Shown one piece after another: positions 49,101 through 62,334 of a stretch of DNA of 64,000 nt. The notes under the pieces were generated by a model that saw only the letters and a list, made by a program, of their open reading frames with translations, was not told where the DNA came from and did no database searches. The DNA is from Psilocybe azurescens (lineage: Eukaryota > Basidiomycota > Agaricomycetes > Agaricales > Agrocybaceae). The position numbers and the translations under genes were made by a program. Location: NCBI GenBank assembly GCA_023853785.1, contig JAJIRX010000721.1, positions 124,001 through 188,000 on the forward strand, read 5' to 3'. Numbering within the stretch: the stretch's first letter is position 1; each line of letters starts with the position of its first letter.

Positions 49101-52100
49101 TTAATCAGCCATCGGTCAACCCACCTTCCCTGGACAATCTAAGCATTTTATACGCCATTCCCGGGCGCCAGTATGACTGTTTATTACGCGCCAGATAAAA
49201 TCAATTCTGTCATTTGGATATCTGTCTCGAGTATCTTGAATGGCATTAATTAGCCACGGAGGTGCCTGCTACGATAACGCCATCTGTGTCCAGCTTCCTT
49301 CCTAATAGCAAGATACGATAAGTGCTCACCTGGGACATTGTCAAGTACGGGCTTGGCAAGTGTGAAGACTTGATAAGAGGGCAGCCGGTAGGCTTCCACC
49401 TGTCGGGTCGTCTATTCTCCGTATATTCGCATAAGCGGATAAGCTATGTTATCGGCACAGAATATTGACAATTAGGACACCGGGTGGTGCAGCGCGATAG
49501 GTTGAGTAGGATGACTTGACTGTAAGGTACTCGTCCAAGTCTGATCGAGGAGACCCCAAACATTCACTGGCACTGGCTCTTTCTACCTCCCCTCGTGATT
49601 GTCTCAGGGTGAGATGACCCTGGTGTGCGTGACCAACTGGAATGTTCTCGAAAGACAGATATATGAAATCGCACAGGAATCCAGAGCAACTTGAGCTGGC
49701 TCCATAGTAGTATACATGTACTTGTGTACTAGTGGAGAATGAAACTCGCCGCAGAGTCCCTAGCACTAGAAGGGTCACCGAACGAACCTGATGTGGTGGG
49801 ATATTGAACACTTGAATTTCGGTTCATTTGTCGATATCCACAAGTACTCTGCGTTGCTCATGTCTGCTGTGAGCACCCAAAGACATCCATTGAGATACAG
49901 TATGCATGTGTGCGGTGTCACCCGTGTTAAGGTCTGTCAAGTTATTATGTCCCGTCTACGTCCTCTCAGAGATCTCGATTCTTCGATTCTGTCACATCTA
50001 CGAATAAAAACGCAGGTGCCCCTTATTCCTCACCATCGAAAATTCCAATAATGTGGGAAGAATAAGTTTGAAGGAGTCCATCAGTGTATCTCGTCCGACT
50101 TCGTTGTAAATACTAACAACGCCTTCCTGTTGAAATAATGCGTGATCACACATCTACATATGTATCAACAGTATTAACAGATCATGCGGCGTTCGTGACC
50201 GTCGTCAATCCAAATTATGGATTTCCATTGCACTAGATAACCACTTCACTTAGGTCGTCGGTGGCGTTTCAAATGCCCTAGTATGGTAGGAATTCCGTAT
50301 TTGAATAGATGATTGCCGGAATTGGCGAACATTGATCGAGAAGCCAGAGAGCTTGCACACTACACTGCACTACACTCGGAGATCTATGGACTTACTGATA
50401 CGTAGCGTAAAGTCGCTTGAGATAAAATATCCACACACAACGAAGAGGAGTCTATAATTTCATCATTCGGATTCAATCTGATGCTAGAACCAACAACGGC
50501 AATAGTCGGATGACGAGAATAAAAGAGGCAGCTTCTACCTGTAGGCAATATTTTCTGACGTCTTCGACGTGTCTGGGAATATAGAAAAACTGTTCACATA
50601 ACATGTAATTGATCTTTTATCCGAGGGTGTTTGCATAGTATCTAAGCATAGTGTTTAAGCCACAAACACTCCGACTTTGTCGCATCCAATACTCATTAGA
50701 ACTAATACTACTCGAATACAGCGTAGGTCAGTGTAGTGAGAGTCCACCTCACTTGGAAGCCTCGAATTAAGGTAAATTCTGGTCAATCTCATATAGATAA
50801 GTTTATCAGTGAGACTGACAGGTGCGCGTCGAACGCGATCCAATACGGAGTCGATCAATTTTTACATTTGTCATTCTCCAAGCGGTATAATTTCCTTATA
50901 GATTTATCTATTCCGGTGAGTGTTAGACTCTTCTCGAAGTAGGTAATACCCTTGATTCATATATAAGCAAGGAGTTGATTCATTAAATGATTCGAGGGTG
51001 TATCAATCGACCGCAACCTTTTATCCGCTGATCTTCAACACTGGCAGCAAGTAAAAGCTGAAAGGATTTACCTTTGATGACAGATCCCCCTATGAGATGT
51101 TTTTCGAGTTTCACGAATTGGTATCTTCTTGGACGGTAGATGGCTACCGCGGAGAGGGGTGAAAACAAGAGTTTCAGATGGTGATTGTATTCACACAACA
51201 GATCGCATGAAGATTCACTTAATGAAATATGAATTCATAGATCCACTCATGGGCTAATCATCTGAGGTTATTTTTGGGATATGCCGCCGGTACACGAAAT
51301 GTCATGATGTTATACAAGAAAGAGGAAAAAGTCACACAAAGGCTTAACAGCAGCATCCTATTCTTGTGTCTGGAGCCACATGCGTTTCACTCTCGAGTTT
51401 CATGGCATCTTGCTGCATGCTGATATTTTACATCATCAAATCGGCCCGAGCTGCGAGGAGGGGTTCAAAGTAGGACGTTCGACGAGTTGACAAGCACGAT
51501 ACTCTAGAAGGATCGAAGGAGTGGCTGCGGTGGCTTGATGTTTTTAGACCAGAAGATATTCATAGTGAGGAGGTTAGTGCGGTGACTGGCAACGGCGAAC
51601 TAGGAAATTGGCTCGTTTACAGTCCCTGAAAAGAGCGCGAGTATGTTTTGAGTTACCAGGTGCCATTGCTCAAACCATTGATACCTTACATAGAGATAGA
51701 ACGAAATATTGATGGTCGTGCATTTCGCAATGGGGTAGAAGATTCCCTTGAGTAACCTGCCTTGAGGCAAGTCAGCTAGTCCGGTCAGCTGATGCCAGAT
51801 GGTGCATTTCGGGAGATACCAATACCACACCCAGATGCTCGACACAAGACTGTCCAATGCTGACTGGCTGCCTGAGGATAAATCCCAGGATACGACGAAA
51901 ATAACATACACGCATTGTGCATCATGGCCAGGGAAGGCTATTCGTGAAGGCATACGCGGATCAACTTACCCGAGAGCGAAATGAAGTGGGTCCATGGCAT
52001 GTTGTTAAATGGTCCGCATCATTCTGACCACACCGACCTCATAAAGGTCTTCCTTCAGCTATAGATCCAACCGTAAATTCAGGATGCACAATGCCCTATT

Positions 52101-52336
52101 AATTCGTTAGATTTTCAAGTCGTTTCGAAAACATACCGTTGTAGGGTCTTAAACACGACGGATTAATATGAGAAACTTATTTGTCTTCATGGATCCTGGA
52201 GTTGAGGAAGGATTTACCCAGGACTTGAAGTTATACTCTTGGCTTGTTGGTACAATATCGATAGTCGATATCATCATCATTAGTATTATAGTAGATGTCA
52301 TGTAATGGAATAGATAACGCGCCGAATAATGGGAAA
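46106..52336. other. Gene-poor region, part 2
   Basis: Six kilobases with no supported gene. ORFs of 60-130 codons (for example 47466-47867 plus, 49449-49811 minus, 51600-51953 minus) contain isolated hydrophobic stretches but no recognisable domain, and stop codons are dense in all frames. Confidence 0.4.
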
Positions 52337-54171
52337 TCACTCCGCTTCTTCCTCCATACGCTTCCTTTCTTCCTCAACGTACCGTTGCATCAAGCCAACT
52401 ACTTTCGGCAGATTTTGACTGAATTTTGCAGAAATCGGCACCACATCCAGCGATCGCCTATCCGGGAGTGTCATAGAGGCCATCACGTAGTCCTCGAGGA
52501 CTTTGAGTTTCTCTTTCGCCTGTTCTATTGCAATCGGGTCCTCATTAGAGGCCAAGAGATCCGCCTTGTTGGCGACGACAAGACGGGCTTTCTCGCTCAT
52601 GCCAGGTTGATATTTCTCGAGCTCGTCTCGAAGTACGGAGAGTTCGTCCCAAGGCTTTTCCTTAGAGAAATCCACCACGTACACAAGTGCTAACGACCGC
52701 TCCATGGAACGCAAGAAAGCATGGCCCAAACCAACATTTTCTGACGCGCGTGAGATCAGTCCAGGATTATCAGCGATGGTGAAACGGAAGGTCTCAAAGA
52801 TATCGAAGTGATGGCCAGGTTTAATGGGGGTCGCCAGATTGGCCGGAAGATCCTCTACGATCTGATTTCGAGTGGGAGCCGTAGCGTAGTGGCCCCTCTC
52901 TAACCTTTTCTTTTTCTTCTTGTTCTTCTTTCCATGTTTCGTCATGTACTGTTTGTCCAGAGATGGATCCTTCGAAGGTGCCGTCTTCTGCTACGCGAAC
53001 AATTCCGACGACAGGGTTGAGCGTCGTGAAGGCGTATGCAGCGATTTCACTCTTGGCCCTCCCACCCGTAAGAGCTCTAAGCAGCGTGCTCTTTCCTGCG
53101 TTTGGCATTCCGACGAGACCGATATCAGCTAGAAGTTTGAGCTCCAGTGACAATGTCAGTCGTTCTCCTTCAATCCCGCGAGTTGCAAATTTTGGCGAAC
53201 GATTCTCTGGGGAGACAAAGTGAGGATTTCCCAAGCCGCCTAGACCGCCCGGGGCAATGAGATGACCAAGATGTTCTTGATGCCGCGTCCCAAGAGGTGC
53301 ATTTATCGGTTTTTCGAATCCTTCTTCTTTGTCGAGATCGAGGTATATTGGGTCTTCCATAGCTTTTCGTCTGCTCTCGTACCTTCGTATTCTCTCTGCG
53401 TTATAATACGCTTCCTCTGCATCTTTGAACGAGTCACGCTCGACATTCAGTTCGTGATATTGAGGATAGTGCACCCATCGTTTGTCTCTCATTTTTTCGC
53501 GTTTCTCGGAAGGGGCAAGACCTTGTAGCGATTCTTCTTCCGACTCCCATGCATCCTTTGCTCGTCTGGGGTCGTCCCACGGAAGTTGTCGAACGACCGT
53601 TCCAATTGGCACTCTAATGACTAGCGGGGTTCCAGCCTTTCCATTCTGCCACGTCCCCTGGCCGTGACTACCGTTTTCACCCCTGATCTTCTTGGGGACC
53701 GTGCTTAAAGTCGTAAGGTGCGATGTTGGAAGAATGTACACGTCTCCGCCGCGTCCCCCATCTCCTCCAGAAGGTGGTCCAAAGGGCTTGAATTTCTCCC
53801 TGTGGAAAGCGGCACAACCTGAACCACCAGTTCCTAACCTGAAATATCAATCGTGGATTCTCGATTCGAACTGAAGCAATCTGAAAAACGGACCTCCTCG
53901 GACTGTTACTATGACATTGTCAAGAAAGGATTGTCCCTGTCGTGATGAAAAGGTTAACACTATATCATAGACTGTCAGAGACGGTAGTTCTAACTCCTTG
54001 TCTTCGTTTCCAGTCTGTTTTCCGCCGCCTTCGAAAGGTCTCTAGGTCCTCGCTCGTGTAGGCAGGTGTATCGGGTGTTCCTTGACTAGATACGCGCCGT
54101 AGACCCCCTTCAATGCGTGTCCATTTCTTAGGAAAGACAGTTGACCGGAGAAGAGAAGGAAGGCGGGACAT
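52337..54171 (-). CDS. MTG2: Mitochondrial Obg-family GTPase
   Basis: Expected to help assemble the large mitochondrial ribosomal subunit at the inner membrane. The start at 54171 gives MSRLPSLLRSTVFPKKW, a basic presequence-like N-terminus. The Obg fold follows: RQGQSFLDNVIVTVRG, CAAFHREKFKPFGPPSGG and GGDGGRGGDVYIL, then an insert of about 130 charged residues. The G domain has GMPNAGKSTLLRALTGG (G1), IADNPGL (G3), VVANKADLL (G4) and VVPISAKF (G5), stop at 52337. The frame slips three times: near 53975 (before YDIVLTFSS), at the intron edge near 53880 (one G short), and near 52903-52907 where one extra A in a run precedes ERGHYATAPTRN. All conserved blocks are otherwise present. Confidence 0.87.
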
Positions 54172-55403
54172 GAGACAATTGTTCGAAAGACCCAAAAACT
54201 TTCGAGAAAGCGTGGTTGGCCTAGGGTCATCATGTGACAGCAACCACAGTCGGGTGTTGATCCGAATCAAGTTCAAAGTCTGATCACATCCAAAGTTGAT
54301 TGAAGCTTGATCCAAGCAGACCTAAGCCCATTCTAAGCCTTATCAACTTCATTTCAACTCAACAACGGTGTATATCGTGTGAGTACTCTTCCTCAGTTTC
54401 TGTAAGGTAAACTTACAAGATCTACTGATCCCAACTTAAGACGAGCGTGTTGCATTGTAATTTGTAAGCAAACAGAGGACGGCATGAGGGCGTATGCAGC
54501 ATGCAGTATTTCCAAAGGGGAACCATGCAGATAATACTTGAGACTTGAGCTGGAAACCTAGATTCAGGAGAAGAAGAAACAACTTGACGATTTATTGGCA
54601 GAGCAGATCAAATTGCGCAGGAACATCAACCACTGCCAACACAGCTCTGCCCCACCGAAAGTTCTCCCTCGTATATTCCTTGACACTCTTCCTGATTTCC
54701 GCCTTTGTGCACATAATTGACTCGGCTCAAACGCTGCAATTTTATGCGCCATTTAACATTGAATCCGCTTGTAGTACCTGGCGTAGAATCACATCGTCGT
54801 CCCAGGAATTATGGAATCAAATATACTTCGCCTTTGATAAAAAAACTGATTTCTATCTCGTTTAAAATAACCAAAATAAGGCTATTTAAACTGGCCGGCT
54901 TCCATTATTAATTCGCGTGGATGCCAGAGACCCTGAAACAGGCAGAATCTCCCTCTGAAACAAAAAAAAACAAAAACAAAAAAACCTTTCCCTCGTCGGC
55001 TTTCCCAGTGAGCACTCGAACCGTTGGCAATATTTGTACATTCTATACCCATCACGCTTTATGGGCTACTTCGGAGGATTCCGACGAGGTTCTGATTGAT
55101 TGATATACTGCAACGAACCCCTGATATCGAAAAACTCGCGAACTAGGAGTTGGCGCCCGTTCGAATGAATACGTCTATGAGCCTAAACTTCTTTTTCACA
55201 GTTCAATATCCAGAAATCGCAAACAAACATACAACGCCAGGTCGACTTCAGAGACCAATCATTTATCCGTGTCCTATGCATATAAAGATTCACTGTGGGA
55301 TGTCTTTCGTTCCGAAGAATAAATATCGCAGATCTATGTACCAGCACCTAATCCAAATAGGAATAGCTAAACGTATCTCTCCTAGAAGAGATGTTAAAGG
55401 ACT
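54172..55403. other. Intergenic, no gene seen
   Basis: A-rich tracts near 54960-54985 and short ORFs only. Contains the upstream region of MTG2 and the 3' flank of the kinase-like gene. Confidence 0.45.
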
Positions 55404-57191
55404 TTAAGAACGTCTTAACTGCAGCATTGGAATCATTGCTGAGATGGGCACTTTTTCTTGGCGTCTCTGGATGCAAAGAGGACTCCCATAAACAGTCGAG
55501 CTTGGGAACTGGGTATACAAAGCTGTGGTCTGGAGAAAATAGGAGAAAAGTAAGCAAGCAAGTCGCACTAATACTTGTATTAGGTGCCAGGACATACAAC
55601 TTATTTCTTTTGCAAGAACATCCCAGCCTGCTGCTTCGAAGAATTGAATTGCGTGCGAAGCAGATATACGAGCGGAATGATTGACCTGGCAGCACTTCAT
55701 AGACTATTTTAATATGATAAGACTGCCTCCAGCAAATGAACAGACACACCAGGTTGATAAATTTATTAACATCATGGGTCCATCTATCAATGCATAGATC
55801 GCCGGATCCCACTACACTCAGAACCTGATTCCTGCAATGCATGTGATTCCTCAGGGTCTCTTCTAACCGAATCTCCAAGTTTTCCAGTTCATTAAACTGT
55901 TTCCATAATTCTTCTAAAGCCCTGTCTTCTAAAGCCACAAACAACAACTTCAACAATACGATTCCCAACGCCCATATATCGATATTCTCGGTGAAGGTAT
56001 ATGTCTCAGCGCCATCTTTTCCCACATAGCTTCCCGCAGAGATCAACTCTGGTGGTGAGACAGGATACTCAAAAAGTGCCAGACTCTCTGTCGTAACCAT
56101 ATACTGTTCGCGTTTGTAGGTCTCTTTGTCGAAGGTGATCGAGTGAGAGAAGTTGCCTATTTTACAGTGTCCTCCGGGGGACATGAAGATGTTGTCCAAA
56201 GCAATATCGCGGTGGATTATTCCAAGCGAGTGAAGATGATTGAGGCCGTTTGCCTAGTGAACGATGAAAGAAGGGTGTAAGTCGGATCGCAGGCGTAGAC
56301 AATAGCACCGACAGAGAGTGTTACGCACAACTTCGACGGCGACTAGCTTAATAAACCGTATGGGGACCATCTTGGATTGTGGGACTGTCTCGGATACTGA
56401 ATTCATATTACTCATGATAAACTCCAAACTTGTCAGGCAATGATCCTAGGATGAGTAAATAATTCAGTTCGAGCTCCTCCGAGCCCGTGAAAGTAAGAAC
56501 ATTCCCGCACCAACGAGAGTGTACTAGCATTACTCACAGATAGCAAAATATAGATCTCCTTAAGATCTTCGTCCCACCAAATTGCGTCCTCTTCGTTCAC
56601 TGTCCTGGGCTGCTCCATTACATACGGACTTCGATGCTTCTGCAGCCTTTTCAGCGCTGCAATTTCGCACTTCACATTCCAATTGAAATCAAGCTCCTCA
56701 CACTCATTCACTCTGATAACTTTGAGTGCCGCCGACGCTGAGCCGTATGGAAGCGCTGTTTCGAAGATGTCGCTGTAGTGGCCTTTGTTAGGGAACATTC
56801 CTGACCCGGCTTCATAGGCAGGCTGTCTCCTTTTGACAACCGTCCAAGATTGGTTTGGTGGTATAGGAAAGCCACGTTTCTCATCGATGGGGGTTGAGAT
56901 ATCACCGATAGATGTGGGAGTGCTCGATACAGATGTTTCTGATATCGCAGATGGTATTCGCAGGGGTATAGATCTCAGTTGAGAAAGATTCTAAAGAGAC
57001 GGGTGTCAGTAGTTGACTGGGTGCGGTGACTTAAGCGCCGATGATCGGTACTATGCGATGTAGGCAAGTTATTAGTGGATGCAGTTACTGACTTTCAAAG
57101 GCTGTGTCATGTCCGCTTTGCTCATAGACTCTGTATATGTATCCTTAATTCTGTCCGGAGTGAGTCGTGACTCGTACAATTTATTGTACAT
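55404..57191 (-). CDS. Protein-kinase-fold protein without the DFG aspartate (probable pseudokinase)
   Basis: A kinase domain in about six exons. The start at 57191 gives MYNKLYESRLTPDRIKDTY; after an intron comes NLSQLRSIPLRIPSAISE, then the ATP-site lobe with GHYSDIFETALPYG and the lysine strand AALKVIRVN. The catalytic-loop exon reads LHSLGIIHRDIALDNIFM, so HRD and the Asn are kept. The metal-binding DFG position, however, reads KIGNFSHS, with Asn for Asp. Further on are PPELISAG (APE-like) and IDIWALGIVLLKLLF (helix F), and a final block VNHSARISASHAIQFFEAAG. The stop used here is at 55404; the C-terminal 50 residues are uncertain because two frames stay open. Subfamily not recognised. 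Confidence 0.72.
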
Positions 57192-58131
57192 GTGTGGAAT
57201 ATTTTGAAGTCGAAGCCAAGGAGTAGGGATAAAACAGAAAGGGAAAAGAACAAAGATCAAGAAGATGAAAGTAAAAGGAGCTCCATTATATCGGATTGTA
57301 GTATTTCATGACAAAAGCCCTTCGGTAGCCATGGGTAAGTCAGTGGGCCCTAATAACAACAACGATATCAATGAGTGCTTTCAAGAACAACACACGGTCA
57401 CACGCACGGGCCTCATTACCAACTGGTCCACTCTATTGTATTATCCAGCTGTGTGTAGTTGCTGATTGAAATTTAAAGAAAAAGAGAACAAGACTAGAAA
57501 CCGGCAATTTAAAAACAATATCAGGGTCTAGTGGACTTTACTTGCAGGAATTACCGTAGTTTCAGCTAAATGGTCCTTTTGAGACTCTGACGATATTCAT
57601 CTACGTCTAAGTCTATCCTATCGAGTTAGATTTAGAGTAAGAGTCACGTCAGCGATATGAAGATCCTGGGAGGTACCACTAAGTGCACGTATTAGCGCCC
57701 ACGGCCCCAGATCCCATAATAAAATATTCTAATATATAATGGTGCGTTCGTCTTTATTCTCGAGCCGGACCGTCGGTTCACAAAAAATGAGCGATCCCCG
57801 TAATCTTCCAGGTCTATGAGCATGGGGCATGGGCTTGGGCCGATTCTGCGTCATAACTTGGTTCTCAAAAACCATTTTCAAAATCGTTGCAATAGAGCCT
57901 CGAGAGGCGTATCTGGCCCTCGACATAACGGCCTCATCAATCACGCAAGCATCCATACTGATGCAACATGTCCATCTTCGGACTGTACACATTTACCTTG
58001 AAAATATAAGCCCGGCCTCTTTCCATGGTAGTATGGCTGCGTCAATATAGTATTCCGGTTGGGGGAATTACTGCTACTAATTCCTGGTTTCCTTATGTCA
58101 TTACTTCGACTTACTTGGGAAGTATCAATCT
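57192..58131. other. Intergenic, no gene seen
   Basis: Short ORFs in several frames, none recognised. Confidence 0.45.
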
Positions 58132-60227
58132 CTACAGCATTTGGGCGGTCTCTCCGGTGACATGGGCAGCGAGATCATCGTTCTGAGAGTCGTATGACAG
58201 GTCCGAAGCATTTGACACGAGCTCTAGTTCTTCGTTGCTGTCGCTTTCATCTGAGTCAAGGTCGTATCGGTCTGGTTCTTCAAGGTCTGCATTGGTCTCC
58301 TGATAGAGTCGTCAATAACCATGTATACATATTGAATTGACCGAAGGCGAACCTCAGCAGATTCCTCTGATGTTGCGTATTCTGATTCATACGCCCCATC
58401 ATGCTCAGATACCACAGGAATAAGGGGGATGCGCGCTGGAGCGCAGCAGAGCGGTTGACCTTAATATTGTACCATGTGGGCACCTCTATCGAATGCCGTT
58501 CCATAGCCGCTTTGAGCAGATCGATTTTATAGTAGACATCGCGGATATCGAGAGTGATTCCGGCCTCTGCAATCTTAAGTAACTGGCGTACAACATCCTT
58601 GTCGATTTCGTTACTGAGATGTTCCTTTATCTCAGGGCCCTTAGCTCTAAAAGGGGATATGTTCCAATGGTTGCCCCACTCCCAGTCATGGATGATACGT
58701 AAGGTGTTTAGTGGACGACGTTTTTGGGGGCGTTTGATATCGACGATGGAGCCGAACATCTTTGGTATATGGATCCAAGGGAATCCGACGTCAGCATAGA
58801 ATCTAATGGTGAGTAGCTCGAGATTCGGCAGGATCATTGCCTGGTCCTGAGAGAAGACGGAGGTTGAACCCAAGAAGGGGAAAAGAATGTCCGGGCCGTA
58901 ATCTAAACCATCTTTTGTCAGGATTTGTAATTGCTTGAGTGAGGGTGCCGCCTTCAGCATGAGGGTTATAGAATCTCGCCCGCTGCAGCTTATATTATTC
59001 AACGTCAAGGAGGTGAGATTGCAAGAGGAGCGTTGAAAGAAGGAGGCGATGTAATAATGAGGTAAGGGGTCTGTCTCGCATTAAGTTCCAAGCGAGTCAA
59101 GGCTGGGAGTGCTAGTGCACTGAATAGTCTCTGCATTTGGTGTGAATTCGCTTCAAGCTTGAGCGACTGCATCGATTTGCTGATCATGCCATGTTTAAAC
59201 AAAATGTCGGAGCTGTTTAACTCAACAAAGTCCCAGTGGCAATGAACCAGCTGCAGGGCGCGGCTCAAAAGCTCGAAGCAATCTCTTGAAGATTCAAGTA
59301 CCCCTTCGAAGTGGGTCACCTTTCCCCAATCAATGTTAATAGATTCGATAGGATATCCGGCTAGGGAAACGTGAAGGGCTCTAGGGCAGCCAAACTGCAT
59401 TTTCGCGCTGCGACCACCATCTGGGAGGTCGCATATGTAATTAGATGCAATCCGCAGTCTGTTGAGGATGGGCGCGTCTCCGTTGAGTTGTGCTAAGAGA
59501 AGACCTCCACAATCGATGTCCAGATCCCGGCAGCGGGGCAGATGGTCGTTGATGAAAGCAGCGAGGCTTGATATTTTTTGTAAAAATTCGAGCCACCATG
59601 ATGCATGTACATAAGCTGATTGGGTTTTATATGGGCATGTATTGCCAGGGGGAGCTGACCAGCCCTACTAAGCCACTCTCGGGCGGTATCTAGATAAGTG
59701 CGATTCTCGTCTTCGAGGATGGCGTTGATGCTGATGGAAACGCGCGCCCACAGATACGGGGATTCCCATGCCACGTTTCTCCAGGTTCGGCATACAGCTC
59801 CCAGCGTAAGCGGGGTGGTGGCGGGGACAACCTTCAAGCGCCGAGATAGTCTCTTATCACGATCGCGGCGGACCTCTGACAAAGCGAGGCTGAATATCAC
59901 GGATGCTACTTCTGGTGGAAGGCGATGTATAATCGGCTCATGGACGCGGTTTTTCTCCTGGCGCAGTTGCCGATGTCGGTTTAGCAGCTTGGCTAGACCT
60001 TCCTTTGCTTTGACGATTTGGGCGTTGAGATCGATTATATCTGCGCATGGGGAGCATGGTTTTCCGCCTGCGAGCGTGCAGGTCTCAACAGTTTTGATCC
60101 CGTGTGTCTTGGGTATTGTGCAATAGGTGCAACCTTCATCCAACATTTCTAAAGAGGAAAGGTACTCGCAAAGATGAACCTGCGCTTCGACAATGGGATC
60201 AGAAGACGTATGACAGAAGTGATGCAT
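58132..60227 (-). CDS. F-box protein with leucine-rich-like C-terminus (three frame breaks)
   Basis: A probable substrate adaptor of an SCF ubiquitin ligase, from the very large mushroom F-box families. The start at 60227 gives MHHFCHTSSDPIVEAQ; a coiled-coil-like segment (KAKEGLAKLLNRHRQLRQEK) precedes the F-box IIHRLPPEVASVIFSLAL and LGAVCRTWRNVAWESPYLW. Leucine-rich-like repeats follow: LPRCRDLDIDCGGLLLAQL, LPALTRLELNA, CNLTSLTLNNIS and LPNLELLTIRF. The C-terminus is acidic (DLDSDESDSNEELELV), stop at 58132. One base is missing in the A6 run at 59574-59579, one near 59066-59080 and one in the C5 run at 58424-58428; restoring each gives smooth family-like sequence. One short intron lies near 58300-58350. 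Confidence 0.78.
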
Positions 60228-60257
60228 TGAGCTTTACAGCTCTGTGCATATTTAAAT

Positions 60258-60558
60258 TCTGCGAAAGCTCACGTGATGGTGTGCCTTAGCCAAACATCCG
60301 CGAACTTCTTGTTGCCCAGCCATCCTACCTTCCAAATTTGGACTACTTTGTGCACCATCTGACCATTCCACAATGTCCCCAATTCAATACTAAATACTAA
60401 ACATCGTGTTCATCATTGAAGACGGATCCAACAACTTCTTCATTGCAGAGGGTCAAATACACTAGAGCAAGTGGTTTTAGGCTCGTCAGATCTTTTATCA
60501 ACGTGAGATTATGGCTGTGCACAGATGTTTGGCACACTATCACGTGAGCTTTCGCAGA
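60258..60558. mobile_element. 301-base element with inverted ends, possibly a MITE
   Basis: Both ends carry the 20-base inverted repeat TCTGCGAAAGCTCACGTGAT, and the match goes on for about 20 more bases (GTGTGCC, AAACATC) with a 6-base insertion on the left. No ORF inside. No clear target duplication is visible, so mobility is inference. The left end lies 31 bases upstream of the F-box start codon, and each arm has a CACGTG core, the usual bHLH binding site. Confidence 0.6.
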
Positions 60559-62334
60559 CAACTTTCAACTTTGACGAAAATGTGCAAGGCGCTGTAAAAC
60601 TTACGAAACACACACTCTCAGCTCATGGCAAAGGATCCCATATCATTTTATACACTTCTGAAGGATTCAATGTCACCGCGTCGACGCGATATCATATAAA
60701 TCACCTTCCATGATCATTCTCCCCCGATAGCCCAAAATCGCTTATACCCGAATCCGTATTAGGAGCGGTCGGAGTGAACGATTTAAGAGGCCACTCCGAA
60801 GGACTATTTCGATCACAACCGTGTCCAGAGTCGTGGTGCTCGACGGTAAAATGGTGAAAGCCAACTTTAAGAAAAGACTTACTCCGGATTAAACCCTGAG
60901 GAGCACTGGTCGCAAGTAGCCTCGTTCATTAGGCCTCCACAGAGGTTCAGGTACTTTCAAATATCTACTCCATTTCTTGTGTGTTTCGTACATCATGCCT
61001 GCGTTCCAAAACATCCAGCCGTTACTTTGCTACCTCATAACCTTCACAGCAACCACGAAAACCAAACAAAAGTATCCCATAGTACTATTGTGAGAGATAC
61101 AATAACGTAAGTTATGATTGTTCTTGTCCTTGTCTCGGAAAGTGCGAAACTGTGTACATCATATCTGATTGTGAACGAGCACCGGTAGGCACTAGAGGTT
61201 ATGGTAGTAGATCCACCAAGTGAATTGGGTGGTTTCGAGCTACTAGTTGGCAATGCAGACAATGAGGCATGCGGTGTGAAGCCTGAGCAGTGCTTGTCGA
61301 AATACAAACGGATGTAGCGATGCGATATCAGTGTTCATCGAATAGAATATCGACATGGTGGTTTGCCTTAAGCCAACAACCATGTCAATGATGATCAATC
61401 TGATATGGTGCGGCTAATACATCGCTGGGGCGTGGAGCTATGGAACCGTTTGTGGGGGCGAGATGGGGTACAGCGCTGTAAAAACGCGAGAGAATAGAAA
61501 TCCAAAAAGACTGTCACTGGCAGTGCAATCAACTTGTTACGACAGTATGCAGTGAAAGCATGAAGATGGGGGTCTGTTCGTGTTCGGTCAGTGGCATTGG
61601 CAGCAATTGAATTGGCCACCGCCAAATTTGGAGGGAGTTTAGAGCTCAAGCACCATGGGTCACACTTCAATCGTTGTCTATGGTTTGCGTGGGTAGACGA
61701 TAACGACAGTTTGACGGCGGCTGAATAGTGGCTATGGATTCAGCATGTCATGAACTTTTGTTTGTAGCAAGGCTGCACTGCAGAAATGGCGAGTTGCGTC
61801 AAACATTCAAAGCTCCAGATTCAGCACACGACGTAGAGTCGTATTAGAATGACGAATATTGGAAACACCAGTGAACTGACAATCTTGAATGATATGAATA
61901 GAAGATGAGTACAGGCCCATAGTTTGATCGAATGGTCCACGAACACCGACATGCTTTCTGAGAGACATGCCAGCTAAATCATGGAGGTGTGTGTTCGTAG
62001 GCGCTCTGGGGGTGGTACAATGCTATTGCTTTAGCGGCGATGGGAGTTTTCTGAGAAGGATGCCGAGGAGTGTTTTCCCAATGAGATTGGTATCAGTTTA
62101 GATGGAAGGGGAAGCAATGACACATCGTTCGCAAGGAAAGACGAGTAAGTAGAGGGTGAGGGTGAAAAACGGGGTTAGAGAAAGGATAGTGGTGGTTCTG
62201 CTGTCTGACAAAGACCCGCATGTGAATTTATAACCGGGTTCCGGGTTTTAGTCGTCGATCGATGATTACATTCCTAAAGCTTAAATGTCCCTCCACCATC
62301 CACGTCCCCCGCCTATTCCCCACATTCTTATAGC
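60559..62334. other. Intergenic, no convincing gene
   Basis: A minus frame at 61044-61307 ends in a hydrophobic segment (ITYVIVSLTIVLWDTFVWFS) preceded by Ser/Thr-rich sequence, and another lies at 61395-61670; neither could be built into a spliced gene. Confidence 0.4.
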
